Assembly: GCA_944325875.1 (NCBI GenBank) | Contig: CALVBU010000014.1 | Span: forward strand, 1 to 61,346 | Direction: 5' to 3' | Origin: Candidatus Gastranaerophilales bacterium | GTDB lineage: Bacteria; Cyanobacteriota; Vampirovibrionia; Gastranaerophilales; Gastranaerophilaceae | DNA length: 61,346 nt | Shown here: piece after piece, positions 43,753-53,067 of the stretch | Layout of the letters: each line of letters begins with the position of its first letter | Numbering within the stretch: the stretch's first letter is position 1 | Program-made: the position numbers and the translations under genes | Notes under the pieces: generated by a model | Database searches by the model: none | The model's input: the letters and a program-made list of their open reading frames with translations, nothing else | Told to the model about the DNA's origin: nothing

Positions 43753-45105
43753 ATGTTTAAAAAAGTTTTAATTGCAAACCGCGGAGAAATTGCGGTTAGA
43801 ATTATTAGAGCATGTAGAGAGATTGGAATTCCAACAGTTGCAATTTATTCTCAAGCTGATGCTAACTCCTTACACGTAAGATTAGCAACAGAAGCATACT
43901 GTATCGGACCTGCTCAAAGTGCTAAAAGTTACTTAAGTATACCAGCGATCATATCAGCAGCACTTGTATCAGGTGCAGATGCAATACATCCTGGATATGG
44001 ATTTATGTCAGAAAGAGCAGACTTTGCTGAAATTTGCGAAAAACACGGAATTAAATTCATAGGTCCTACTGCAGAAGCAATGAGAAAAATGGGAGACAAA
44101 GCTACTGCAAGAAAAACTATGATTGAAAACAATGTACCAGTCACTCCGGGTACTGGAATATTAAAAACACCACAAGAAGTAAAAGAATTTGCTAAAAAAG
44201 CAGGTTATCCGATTATCCTTAAAGCAACTGCCGGTGGTGGCGGAAAGGGTATGAGAATAGTTAGAAGTGATGATGAAGTTGAAACAAATATGAGCCTTTG
44301 CCAATCAGAAGCTCAAAATTTCTTCGGAAATCCTGATGTTTATGCCGAAAAATATTTGGAAAACCCTCGTCACATTGAAGTTCAAATCTTAGGTGACCAA
44401 TATGGTAATGTTGTTCACTTAGGAGAAAGAGATTGCTCTATCCAAAGACGCCATCAAAAATTACTTGAAGAAGCTCCATCTCCTGCTATCGATGAAGCTA
44501 CTCGTAAAGAAATGGGAGCTGCTGCTGTAAGAGCTGCTAAAGCCATCAATTACGAAGGTGCAGGAACTTGCGAATTCTTACTTGATCATGATGGTAAATG
44601 GTATTTCATGGAAATGAATACTCGTATCCAAGTTGAACATTGTGTATCTGAAATGATTTCAAATGTAGACTTGGTAAGAGAGCAAATCATGGTTGCTGCT
44701 GGTGAAAAACTTGATTTTACTCAAGATGAAATTGTTTTAAGAGGTCACGCTATTGAATGCCGTATCAATGCGGAAAATCCGGAAAAAGATTTCATGCCAA
44801 ATCCGGGTAAAATTACAGGGTATGTAACTCCTGGAGGTTTTGGAGTAAGAGTGGATTCACATGTATACCAAGATTACGCAATTCCACCATATTATGATTC
44901 AATGATAGGTAAACTTATTTGTTGGGGCAGAACCCGTAATGAAGCAAGAAGAAGAATGTACCGTGCATTGAAAGAATATGTTATTACAGGAATTGAAACG
45001 ACAATTCCATTCCATCAGTCTATTATAGAAGATCCTGTATTTATTAGCGGTAACTTCAATACTGGATTTATTGAAGACTTCTATAAACGAACTGGAAAAA
45101 ATTAA
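43753..45105 (+). CDS. accC: Biotin carboxylase subunit of acetyl-CoA carboxylase
   Basis: The 450-residue ATP-grasp enzyme carboxylates BCCP-biotin. It has [21 protein letters not shown] loop [36 protein letters not shown], and the catalytic [15 protein letters not shown]. Length and order are typical. It follows accB and ends at a strong terminator (45121-45153). Confidence 0.97.
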   Translation: MFKKVLIANRGEIAVRIIRACREIGIPTVAIYSQADANSLHVRLATEAYCIGPAQSAKSYLSIPAIISAALVSGADAIHPGYGFMSERADFAEICEKHGIKFIGPTAEAMRKMGDKATARKTMIENNVPVTPGTGILKTPQEVKEFAKKAGYPIILKATAGGGGKGMRIVRSDDEVETNMSLCQSEAQNFFGNPDVYAEKYLENPRHIEVQILGDQYGNVVHLGERDCSIQRRHQKLLEEAPSPAIDEATRKEMGAAAVRAAKAINYEGAGTCEFLLDHDGKWYFMEMNTRIQVEHCVSEMISNVDLVREQIMVAAGEKLDFTQDEIVLRGHAIECRINAENPEKDFMPNPGKITGYVTPGGFGVRVDSHVYQDYAIPPYYDSMIGKLICWGRTRNEARRRMYRALKEYVITGIETTIPFHQSIIEDPVFISGNFNTGFIEDFYKRTGKN

Positions 45106-45120
45106 ATTTAATAAATTTAA

Positions 45121-45153
45121 AGAAAAAGTCTGATTTAATATCAGACTTTTTCT
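45121..45153. terminator. Terminator after accC
   Basis: The AGAAAAAGTCTGA / TCAGACTTTTTCT stem lies 15 bases past the accC stop. Confidence 0.85.
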
Positions 45154-45270
45154 TTATTATAGCCATTTGACTAATTGCATTCATATAGTTTTATAAATTA
45201 TAATAAGTACAGAAAATAGTCGTTTTTGTGACATCTGGCGGTCGACGTTATTGAGTGGTTCGCATATATT

Positions 45271-45486
45271 TTGTGTATGTCAGATTTATTAAGACAATTT
45301 TCACACAAAATAAAAAGAATAAGAAGTCAAAGAGGTTTAACTCAAGAGGGGCTAGCTTTAGTATGTAACCTAGACCGAACTTACATTGGACGTTTAGAAA
45401 GAATGGAACGTTCTCCAAGTTTAGGTACACTAAAAAAACTTGCTGACGGTCTTGGGATGTCATTATCGGAACTTTTAGATGTCTAA
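45271..45486 (+). CDS. Small XRE-family transcriptional regulator
   Basis: The 71-residue single HTH domain is KIKRIRSQRGLTQEGLALVC, then NLDRTYIGRLERMERSPSL and GLGMSLSELLDV. It stands alone with no divergent pilin, unlike the other three small regulators. It might control the MATE gene 160 bases downstream, but no operator is evident. Confidence 0.82.
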   Translation: MCMSDLLRQFSHKIKRIRSQRGLTQEGLALVCNLDRTYIGRLERMERSPSLGTLKKLADGLGMSLSELLDV

Positions 45487-45646
45487 AATTTATCATAAGA
45501 ATATATAATTATAATTACGAATTTAAATAATTATACAATTTTTATAATAGATTACTTTATTCTTTCTCACAAATTTTGATAAACAAATTTAGTAAATAAC
45601 TTAATTTGTTCTAAAATAAAAATTTTTGAGATATAATAGGGGCATA

Positions 45647-46966
45647 ATGAAAAAAACAGTTAAACATTATGCGAAAGAACTTTTAAACATTGCCCTACCC
45701 ATAATTATGGGGAATTTAGGTTTTATTTTAATTGGTGCAGGGGATGTACTTGTTGCTGGAAGACATTCTACAGATACTCTTGCTTCAATAAGTATTGCAA
45801 CAGCAATTACTAACTGTATTATGACCTTTGGAATAGGACTAATAGCAAGCGTATCGCCAATTTTGTCAAACATAAGAGGTGAAAGAAAATCTGCAAAAAA
45901 ATATTTTTTTCCAACAATCAGATTTTCTATGATTTTAGCAATTATTACAACGTTTTTAGTCTTAGCATTCATTCCTGTAATTGATTATATGCATTTTGAA
46001 GCAAGACTTGTCCCTGATATAAAAGAATATATGCTTATTACAGCCTTTTCTACTTTTGGAGCTTATTTACATGCTTCATTGAAAGAATTTCTGCAAGCAT
46101 TTGAAATTGTTGTATTTCCAAACCTTGTGACAGTATTTTGCGTATTTTTAAATATATTATTAAACATTTTACTGGTATTTGGTCTTGGCCCAATTCCATC
46201 ATTAGGTACGGTTGGTTTAGCAATCGCAAGCTTTACTGTAAGATATTTTATGGGATTTGCTCTATTGTTCTATTGCTTAGGTTTAATGAGATTTAGAAAT
46301 TACCATGACAAACGTTATTATAAAAACTTAATGACAATAGGCTTACCAATATCACTTGCGATCCTTGTAGAATTCATTGCCTTTAACAGTATTGCAATAT
46401 TTATGGGAAGAGTTGCCGGAGTATATGCTGCTGCGCAAAACTTGATTTGTACGCTCACAACAGTATCATTTATGGTACCATTAGCAATCTCAAACGCTAT
46501 TGCAGTAAAAGTCGGTTTTGCTAATGGCGCAAAACATTTTGAAGATTTAAAAAACTATTCAATCATTGGAATGGTTATGTGTGTAGGTTTTATGATGTGC
46601 AGTGCCACTGTCTTTTGTTCATTCCCACATTTTTTGGTAAGTCTATTTACTAAAGACTTAACACTTATAAAAATATGCGTTCCTGTTTTATACACAGTAT
46701 CTGTGTTTCAAATATTTGACGGATTACAAGTTGCACTTGCAGGAATTTATAAAGGAATTAAGAAAACTAAAATTGTACTTATTGCAAACTTTGTAGGATA
46801 TTGGCTTATTTCAATACCATTCGGATATTGGCTGGCATTGCAAAAAGGTTTAATGTTAAAAGGTTTTTGGTTTGGGCTCTTCTTTGCCGCTATAATCCTT
46901 TGTATGCTTATGCTTGCAATGCTATTTAGATACATGAAAAAGTTAAGGCTTGAATTTTCAAAATAA
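45647..46966 (+). CDS. MATE-family multidrug efflux transporter
   Basis: The 439-residue protein has about 12 hydrophobic segments in two MATE repeats (ELLNIALPIIMGNLGFILIGAGD start; AQNLICTLTTVSFMVPLAIS; SVFQIFDGLQVALAGIYKG). It exports cations or drugs using Na+ or H+ gradients. I start at ATG 45647. A TATAAT lies only 9 bases before it, so the mRNA may be nearly leaderless. Confidence 0.88.
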   Translation: MKKTVKHYAKELLNIALPIIMGNLGFILIGAGDVLVAGRHSTDTLASISIATAITNCIMTFGIGLIASVSPILSNIRGERKSAKKYFFPTIRFSMILAIITTFLVLAFIPVIDYMHFEARLVPDIKEYMLITAFSTFGAYLHASLKEFLQAFEIVVFPNLVTVFCVFLNILLNILLVFGLGPIPSLGTVGLAIASFTVRYFMGFALLFYCLGLMRFRNYHDKRYYKNLMTIGLPISLAILVEFIAFNSIAIFMGRVAGVYAAAQNLICTLTTVSFMVPLAISNAIAVKVGFANGAKHFEDLKNYSIIGMVMCVGFMMCSATVFCSFPHFLVSLFTKDLTLIKICVPVLYTVSVFQIFDGLQVALAGIYKGIKKTKIVLIANFVGYWLISIPFGYWLALQKGLMLKGFWFGLFFAAIILCMLMLAMLFRYMKKLRLEFSK

Positions 46967-47024
46967 AAACAATAGCTTTTTTCATTAATTTATGTTACAC
47001 TTGCTGTATATGGAGGAAAACAAC

Positions 47025-47495
47025 ATGCAAGTAGAACAAAGAACATTTATTGCCGTAAAACCTGATGGCGTAAAAAGAGGTTTAGTTGGAGAAATTATTA
47101 AACGTTTTGAAACTAAAGGGTTCAAATTGATAGGCTTAAAAATGCTCGATGTTACTCCTGAGTTAGCAGAACAACACTACGGAGAGCACAAAGGTAAACC
47201 ATTCTATCCAAGATTAATCGAATACATCCAAAGCGGACCTATTGTAGCTATGGTATGGAAAGGTTATGACGTAATTTTAGGAGCAAGACAGCTTATGGGT
47301 TCAACCAAACCACTTGAAGCTCAAGTTGGAACAATTAGAGCTGATTTTGCATTAGTAAAAGAATATAACGTTGTACACGGTTCAGACTCAGTAGAAAGTG
47401 CAGAAAGAGAAATTAATATTTACTTCAAACCGGAAGAACTCTGCGATGAATACGAAAACATGGCTGAAAAAGTTATTGAACAATTAGACGATTAA
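47025..47495 (+). CDS. ndk: Nucleoside diphosphate kinase
   Basis: The 156-residue enzyme balances NTP pools. [20 protein letters not shown] is the family start (ATG 47025, SD GGAGGA), followed by [18 protein letters not shown] and the catalytic His in [15 protein letters not shown]. It is followed by a hairpin at 47512-47534. Confidence 0.96.
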   Translation: MQVEQRTFIAVKPDGVKRGLVGEIIKRFETKGFKLIGLKMLDVTPELAEQHYGEHKGKPFYPRLIEYIQSGPIVAMVWKGYDVILGARQLMGSTKPLEAQVGTIRADFALVKEYNVVHGSDSVESAEREINIYFKPEELCDEYENMAEKVIEQLDD

Positions 47496-47511
47496 GAATT
47501 AAATAAAATTA

Positions 47512-47534
47512 CGGCTCGATTTTTAATCGAGCCG
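47512..47534 (+). terminator. Hairpin after ndk
   Basis: CGGCTCGAT / ATCGAGCCG with TTTTA loop; weak T-run (ATTTAT). Probable terminator. Confidence 0.6.
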
Positions 47535-47563
47535 ATTTATGAAAGGATTTACAGGCTTTTAGT

Positions 47564-48691
47564 ATGATTAGAGATAATGCAAACGAATATTTTGATTATA
47601 AACTTGTGCACACCTGTAAGCAAACAGGAGCAAGAGCAGGAATTTTTACAACACCACATGGAGTTATAAAAACTCCAATATTCATGCCAGTAGGAACAAA
47701 TTCTGCTGTAAAGACTCTTACCTCTGACCAAATTATGGACACAGGTGCACAAATAATGCTTTCAAACTCTTATCATCTATACTTAAGAGCCGGAACAAAA
47801 CTTATCAAACAGTTTGGAGGCATTCACAGCTGGATGAACTGGCATAAACCAGTTCTTACTGATTCAGGCGGATTTCAGGTATTTTCACTTGCACATCTTA
47901 GAAAAATTACCGAAGACGGAGTTGAGTTTAGAGATCCAAAAGATGGGAAAAAACATTTTATATCACCAGAAGTCTCAATGGAAATTCAACAAGATATCGG
48001 AGCCGATATTATAATGGCTTTTGATGAATGTGCACCATATCCTTGCGATTATGACACAGCAAAAGCAGCAATGGAAAGAACTCATAGATGGCTGGAAAGA
48101 TGTTTCAAAGCTAAAACTAATCCACGTCAAGCTCTTTTCCCAATCGTTCAGGGAGCATTTTTTGATGATTTAAGAAAAGAAAGTGCAAGAGTTATATCAT
48201 CTTATGATGCAGTAGGCTACGCAATAGGCGGAGTAAGCGTCGGAGAACCAGCTGATATTAAAAACTATTTTACAAAACTAACAGCGCCATTACTGCCTGA
48301 AAACAAACCAAGATATTTAATGGGAGTAGGTACCCCTGAAGACTTACTTGATGGAATAAAACACGGAATAGATATGTTTGATTGTGTACTTCCTACAAGA
48401 AATGCACGTCATGGTTCGTTCTTTACGTGGGAAGGCAAAAAGAATATTAAAAATAAACAGTTCTGGGACGACGACAAACCTCTTGTAGAAGGTTGTGACT
48501 GTTATGCTTGCCGCAACCATTCAAGAGCATATATAAGACATCTATGGCGCTGTCAAGAAGCTACGGCTTCAACTCTTTTATCAATACATAATATAAAATT
48601 CTTAGTAGACTTCTCACAAAAATGTCGCCAAGCAATTCTTGACGACAGATTTGGTGATTTTTATAACGAGCACTATAATAACCTTTTATAA
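47564..48691 (+). CDS. tgt: Queuine tRNA-ribosyltransferase
   Basis: The 375-residue enzyme exchanges the wobble G34 of certain tRNAs for preQ1. Visible: PVLTDSGGFQVFSL (substrate site), FDECAPYPCDY, YAIGGVSVGEP, PTRNARHGSFFTWEG and the zinc site CDCYACRNHSRAYIRHL. The stop abuts the pilin stop at 48692 with no terminator between. Confidence 0.96.
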   Translation: MIRDNANEYFDYKLVHTCKQTGARAGIFTTPHGVIKTPIFMPVGTNSAVKTLTSDQIMDTGAQIMLSNSYHLYLRAGTKLIKQFGGIHSWMNWHKPVLTDSGGFQVFSLAHLRKITEDGVEFRDPKDGKKHFISPEVSMEIQQDIGADIIMAFDECAPYPCDYDTAKAAMERTHRWLERCFKAKTNPRQALFPIVQGAFFDDLRKESARVISSYDAVGYAIGGVSVGEPADIKNYFTKLTAPLLPENKPRYLMGVGTPEDLLDGIKHGIDMFDCVLPTRNARHGSFFTWEGKKNIKNKQFWDDDKPLVEGCDCYACRNHSRAYIRHLWRCQEATASTLLSIHNIKFLVDFSQKCRQAILDDRFGDFYNEHYNNLL

Positions 48692-49405
48692 TTATATCTT
48701 ATAAGGATAATCCTTAGGAACTTTCCAACCATTCAATTTTATTACAGCCCCACATTCTAACATGCCTCCATTTTTACAACGAGATAAAATTTCACTATAT
48801 TTAATTATTTTGTTATAAGAAACACCATATCCTGTTAGCTGTCGTTCTCCAGTCATGAACAAAGTTCCATCATATAGAGAAAATGTCATCTGAAATAAAT
48901 CTAGAGCTACCTTATTAGGATTTTTAGGTCCATTTATATCTATTAGTATTGTAACACTTACAACACCTTGTCGTCCTATATTAACATTACCAAAAATAAA
49001 TACCCCATTATGCAAACGAATTATTTTGTTCACCTGTGCATTTGCAAAACTTCTTATATTATATCCATACTTAGTTAAACCATAACCATCCAAAGTATTA
49101 TACTTAGCATCCACCAAGTATGGAACTAAATAAGTATTAAAAAAAGTATCCATAACATTATGCAAATCATTATTGTCACCATAAGGACCCGCTTTATCAG
49201 ACATCCAATATTTACTATCACCATAATCAACTTCTGCCCTCGTTAAAGCCTGAAAGACCATAGAATAAGTTTCAGCCAACTTTGTCTCGACTATTTTTAC
49301 TTTATATTTATTAATTAAAGTCGGCAAAGTCATTGCCGCCACAATACCAATTATCCCAAGTGTAATTAAAACTTCCGCCAAGGTAAAAGCTTTTTCCTTT
49401 TTCAT
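48692..49405 (-). CDS. Type IV prepilin-like protein (DYP-tail class)
   Basis: The 237-residue protein starts MKKEKA and FTLAEVLITLGIIG. The family block is IDINGPKNPNKVALDLFQM, with the usual Gly-x-Asp partly lost. It ends KLNGWKVPKDYPYKI, the DYP tail. SD TGGAGGA pairs with TCCTCC in its poly-G leader. It is convergent with tgt. Confidence 0.86.
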   Translation of the reverse strand: MKKEKAFTLAEVLITLGIIGIVAAMTLPTLINKYKVKIVETKLAETYSMVFQALTRAEVDYGDSKYWMSDKAGPYGDNNDLHNVMDTFFNTYLVPYLVDAKYNTLDGYGLTKYGYNIRSFANAQVNKIIRLHNGVFIFGNVNIGRQGVVSVTILIDINGPKNPNKVALDLFQMTFSLYDGTLFMTGERQLTGYGVSYNKIIKYSEILSRCKNGGMLECGAVIKLNGWKVPKDYPYKI

Positions 49406-49635
49406 ATATCCTCCATTTATGCACTATTTTTTATTCTAAAAATTTCCAAAACAAAAATCACCGTGACAATTGACACGGTTAATAACTAAATATTTTTTGC
49501 GGAGGAACAAGTTGAAAAGGCTTGTAATACCTTTTAGAAGGCAGCCCCCCCCCCCGAAACGCACATTATATAATGATTTTGCATACATACCTCCATTTCT
49601 TATTTTATTATAAAATATATTTCCAAATATTGCAA
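49406..49635 (-). promoter_or_regulatory. Poly-G leader of prepilin-like gene, copy 4 (11 G)
   Basis: Minus strand: TTGCAA (49635-49630), 17-bp spacer, TATAAT (49612-49607), SD GGAGG, mini-ORF from 49584 with 11 G (49555-49545), CCTCCGC starting 49505, ACCGTG/CACGGT hairpin (49479-49460) ending 54 nt before the pilin ATG. With 11 G the mini-ORF stops 28 nt short of the anti-SD, exactly as in the 9.9-kb copy. Confidence 0.7.
49534..49584 (-). CDS. Leader mini-ORF with poly-G tract, copy 4 (short phase)
   Basis: The 16-codon ORF is MQNHYIMCVS, three Gly, Ala-Ala-Phe, stop; SD GGAGG 5 bases upstream. Same length as the 9869-9919 ORF. With 12 G it would read on through the anti-SD and hairpin to a stop about 105 bases further. 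Sequence outside the MQ start and G-run is not conserved with the other copies. Confidence 0.5.
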   Translation of the reverse strand: MQNHYIMCVSGGGAAF

Positions 49636-49636
49636 T

Positions 49637-49669
49637 AAAAAAGACCCCGCTTCACAACGGAGTCTTTTT
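49637..49669 (-). terminator. Terminator after HU gene
   Basis: AAAAAGAC(C)CCG / CGG-AGTCTTTTT stem with CTTCACAA loop, just past the HU stop on the minus strand, and reading toward the leader of the next gene. Confidence 0.75.
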
Positions 49670-49689
49670 AAACCTGTTTTAAAATTCAA

Positions 49690-49968
49690 CTATTTGCCAT
49701 TAACAACAGTTTTGAATTTTTTACCAGCTGAAAATGCAGGAACTGTTTTAGCAGGGATTTTAATTTCTTTACCTGTTTGAGGGTTTCTACCAGTTCTAGC
49801 AGCTCTTTTTCTAGCTTCAAAAGTACCGAAACCAACCAAAGTTACTTTTTTACCTTTAGCAACTGTTTTTTGAACTGTATCAATCCAAGCTCCGATTACT
49901 TCAGATGCTTCTTTTTGAGTAACATTAGCTTTTTTTGCAACTTCTTGTACTAATTCTTCTTTGTTCAT
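49690..49968 (-). CDS. hup: HU-family DNA-binding protein
   Basis: The 92-residue nucleoid protein starts MNKEELVQEVAKKANVTQK, with GFGTFEARKRAARTGRNPQTG (DNA-binding arm, signature) and KTVPAFSAGKKF. ATG 49968 has SD AAGGAG; longer in-frame starts are unlikely. It bends DNA and compacts the chromosome. Confidence 0.95.
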   Translation of the reverse strand: MNKEELVQEVAKKANVTQKEASEVIGAWIDTVQKTVAKGKKVTLVGFGTFEARKRAARTGRNPQTGKEIKIPAKTVPAFSAGKKFKTVVNGK

Positions 49969-50182
49969 GATTAAACTCCTTCTTCTTATGTACTCCATTA
50001 TTATAGCGAATATTTGAATTTGCGCAAGTGTTTTAACGAAAATTAATATATTTTTACCATAAAAACGTCTATTTGCTGTAATTTGACAATCTTTTTACTA
50101 TACAAAAGTTATAAATTTATGATAATTCCTACAGTTTTTGGTACAATATATTTTGGACATGGAGATATAGCAGGTAATATTT

Positions 50183-51580
50183 ATGAAAGAGAGAATAATC
50201 TTATTTACAATTATTTTCGGGCTAGGAGTGTTTTTATACATTTTCCAAAGCAACTTTAATACAGTATGGGGACTCGCATTTTTGTGTCTATGTATGACAA
50301 TTTATGCTGTATTTACAAATCTTGTACACCTTTTAATTAAACGTAAATTGAGAAAATATCCTCAAGTCATCAATAAGGATTACAAGCCTTTTATAACAGT
50401 TATGATTCCTGCCCATAATGAAGAAGATGTTATTGCGAACACCGTTGAAAATATTCTTCAAATGGATTATGAAAACTTTGAAGTAATAGTTATTGACGAC
50501 AGAAGCACAGATAATACAGCTTCTGTTATAAAAGATTTGGAACAAAAACATGAAAAAGTAAAAGCTTTAATAAGAGAGCAAGGAGCTTTTCCGGGAAAAT
50601 CTGCAGTATTAAATGACGCATTCAAAATCGCAAATGGAGATGCCGTACTTGTTTTTGATGCCGATGCCACTGTCGCACCTGATTTTCTATCAAAACTAGT
50701 ACCTGAACTCGAACCTAAAGATGTAGGAGCAGTTCAAGCTAGAAAAGTTATCCGAAATAAAAATCAAAACCTTTTAACAAGATGCCAAAATAACGAATAT
50801 ACTATGGACACATATTTCCAAGCAGGTAGAGATTCCGTTAAGGGTGCGGTTGAACTTAGAGGAAACGGTGAACTTATAAAAAGAGAAGCCCTTGAAGATA
50901 TCGGCGGATGGAATAATTATACAATAGTCGACGACCTTGATATGTCTACAAGACTTCACATCAGAGGATGGGACGTAAGATATTGTATGGATGCAGTTGT
51001 ATATGAAGAAGGTATAACTTACTTATGGCCACTTTTCCGTCAAAGAAGACGCTGGTTAGAAGGTACTATCAGACGCTATCTTGAATATTCAGGAGCAGCT
51101 CTTACTTCAAAAAAAATGTCACTTAGAGCAAAACTTGATATGACTGCATATATATCACAATTCATTATGCCATTGTGGTTTTTGATGGAGTTAACAATAA
51201 GAATATTTAAAGTCTTTGCAAAAGATGCATCACCCCATATGCTATTTTCTTCAATAATTATAGGTATCGTAATCGGAGCAGGATTTTTCATGGCGGCAAG
51301 ATATTCTCTCAGACGCTATGACTTTATGCCAAGATTAGATGCTACTTTTGAAGCTCTAGAAACTTCTATATACCTTTTTATAATTTGGTTCCCTCTTGTT
51401 TTTTATATCGGTTTTAAAATTCTATTTATGAAAAAGAATATGAACTGGGGGAAAACGGCTCACGGCTTAGTAAAAGAAGAAGAAGCAAGCATTAAAGCAT
51501 TCATAAAAAAAGAATTGGAAAAAACAAAAAAATACACAGATAAATTAAAACAAAAACTTGCAGAAAAAGGAGAAAAATAA
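50183..51580 (+). CDS. Processive GT2 glycosyltransferase, membrane-bound
   Basis: The 465-residue protein has two N-terminal membrane helices (residues 5-45), a GT-A domain with PAHNEEDVIANT, IDDRSTDNTA, FDADATV (DxD), VDDLDMS and QRRRWLEG (Q/RxxRW), then three or four C-terminal helices and a Lys-rich tail. This is the layout of BcsA/PgaC-like synthases that polymerise and export polysaccharide. The polymer is unknown. Its stop overlaps the apt start (TAATG). Confidence 0.88.
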   Translation: MKERIILFTIIFGLGVFLYIFQSNFNTVWGLAFLCLCMTIYAVFTNLVHLLIKRKLRKYPQVINKDYKPFITVMIPAHNEEDVIANTVENILQMDYENFEVIVIDDRSTDNTASVIKDLEQKHEKVKALIREQGAFPGKSAVLNDAFKIANGDAVLVFDADATVAPDFLSKLVPELEPKDVGAVQARKVIRNKNQNLLTRCQNNEYTMDTYFQAGRDSVKGAVELRGNGELIKREALEDIGGWNNYTIVDDLDMSTRLHIRGWDVRYCMDAVVYEEGITYLWPLFRQRRRWLEGTIRRYLEYSGAALTSKKMSLRAKLDMTAYISQFIMPLWFLMELTIRIFKVFAKDASPHMLFSSIIIGIVIGAGFFMAARYSLRRYDFMPRLDATFEALETSIYLFIIWFPLVFYIGFKILFMKKNMNWGKTAHGLVKEEEASIKAFIKKELEKTKKYTDKLKQKLAEKGEK

Positions 51581-52110
51581 TGACTGACACTATTTTAGAC
51601 GTTCGCAGCAAAATCAGAGATGTTGTAGATTTTCCGAAAAAAGGTATTATTTTCAGAGATATCACAACAGCATTAAAAGATTCTGAAACTCTAAAAGTTA
51701 TGATTGATTATTTATGCGAACAATTCAAAGATGTAAAAATAGATTATATCGCAGGAATTGAAAGCAGAGGTTTTATATTTGGTATGCCAATGGCATATAA
51801 ACTAAATGCAGGCTTTGTTCCTATTAGAAAACCAAATAAACTACCTGCTGAAACATATTCACAAGAATACGAACTTGAATATGGAACTGATAAAATTGAA
51901 GTTCACAAAGACGCATTCCCAGAAGGTGCAAATGTATTAGTAGTAGACGATTTGCTTGCAACTGGTGGAACAGCTGAAGCTGCATGCAAATTGGTTAAAA
52001 AGACTGGCGCAAATCTTGTTGGAATGGCATTTTTAATCGAACTATGCGACTTAAAAGGCAGAGAAAAACTTGAAGGAAACGGAAAAATCGTTTCTATGCT
52101 TAAATATTAA
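51580..52110 (+). CDS. apt: Adenine phosphoribosyltransferase
   Basis: The 176-residue enzyme salvages adenine to AMP with PRPP. It has VDFPKKGIIFRDITTAL, AGIESRGFIFGMPMA, RKPNKLPAETYSQEY and the PRPP loop VLVVDDLLATGGTAEA. It is translationally coupled to the GT2 gene by one-base overlap, an odd pairing of unrelated functions. Confidence 0.95.
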   Translation: MTDTILDVRSKIRDVVDFPKKGIIFRDITTALKDSETLKVMIDYLCEQFKDVKIDYIAGIESRGFIFGMPMAYKLNAGFVPIRKPNKLPAETYSQEYELEYGTDKIEVHKDAFPEGANVLVVDDLLATGGTAEAACKLVKKTGANLVGMAFLIELCDLKGREKLEGNGKIVSMLKY

Positions 52111-52114
52111 AAAT

Positions 52115-52146
52115 AAAAAAAGCCTCTTTTAAAAAGAGGCTTTTTT
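52115..52146. terminator. Bidirectional terminator after apt
   Basis: AAAAAAGCCTCTTTT / AAAAGAGGCTTTTTT hairpin between convergent apt and DUF4422 genes. Confidence 0.88.
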
Positions 52147-52147
52147 A

Positions 52148-53065
52148 TTAATAACGTAATTTTATATATATAGTCAAAGCTCTAGGCTTTGATTTCTTTT
52201 TAAATATAAAACTTTTTACAGGATTTTCCGGTTCAAGATGTACAACCGGAAATTCTTTTACTTTTATCCCTTTTTCTGCTATCAAATAATTAAAATAAAT
52301 ATTTGAAATCCGCTCTGCTAAAAAGGCCTCTATTCTTTGTTGATAAATATGTCTTTCACTTCTTTCTGGCAAACGTTTTTCGACTTCAAAAAGAACATCA
52401 AATAAGAATTCGGCATATTTATTAAATAGCTCTTTCTTACACAATAACATATTAAAGAAATAACCACTATGCTCTTCTTTTATAGAATCAGCATATTTAG
52501 ACATTTGCGGATATTTTTCTTTTATAACATCTAAAGCTAAATTCAAATCATTAATATAATGATGTTTTTGATATTGCTGGTAAAGAGTATCATCTCCAAA
52601 ATTTAATTTTTCAGGTAAGATCAAATCATATTCTGACAATATCTTTTTTATTGTTTTTTCGTCAATACAATATTTCAAAGTTGCATCAGAATAATCTTTA
52701 GAAAATCCCAAATTTCTAAAATCAAAAATTCTACGATAATGCATTAAACCTACAATTGGCGACTTACAATTTTTCCATATCCAATAAGTAACGGTAATTT
52801 CATTGAAAAATCTATTTTTCTGAGAAATATTATCATTAATGTTATCACCAATCATATGATGCTCAAGCCACTGATAATCTTCTAAAGTAATATGACCATC
52901 CTTGCTACCTGTAAATGCAACATCTCTACCTGCATGAATAGGTGTTATAAGCTTATTTTTGTATAAAGTAGATGGTTTATGGTATACCATAAACAAATTT
53001 ATACGTTTTTTATTTATCTTACTGACTTCAAAAAAAGTTCTAATATTCTTAAAAATATTCACCAT
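52148..53065 (-). CDS. DUF4422 glycosyltransferase-like protein
   Basis: The 305-residue protein matches DUF4422: NLFMVYHKPS, ITPIHAGRDVAF, DNINDNISQKNRFFNEIT, WKNCKSPIVGLMHYRRIFDF, YDLILPEKLN and ERIAFLAERISNIYF-like end. Family members occur in capsule and LPS clusters. Length is slightly over typical. It is 2 bases after ricT on the same strand. Confidence 0.82.
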   Translation of the reverse strand: MVNIFKNIRTFFEVSKINKKRINLFMVYHKPSTLYKNKLITPIHAGRDVAFTGSKDGHITLEDYQWLEHHMIGDNINDNISQKNRFFNEITVTYWIWKNCKSPIVGLMHYRRIFDFRNLGFSKDYSDATLKYCIDEKTIKKILSEYDLILPEKLNFGDDTLYQQYQKHHYINDLNLALDVIKEKYPQMSKYADSIKEEHSGYFFNMLLCKKELFNKYAEFLFDVLFEVEKRLPERSERHIYQQRIEAFLAERISNIYFNYLIAEKGIKVKEFPVVHLEPENPVKSFIFKKKSKPRALTIYIKLRY

Positions 53066-53067
53066 TA

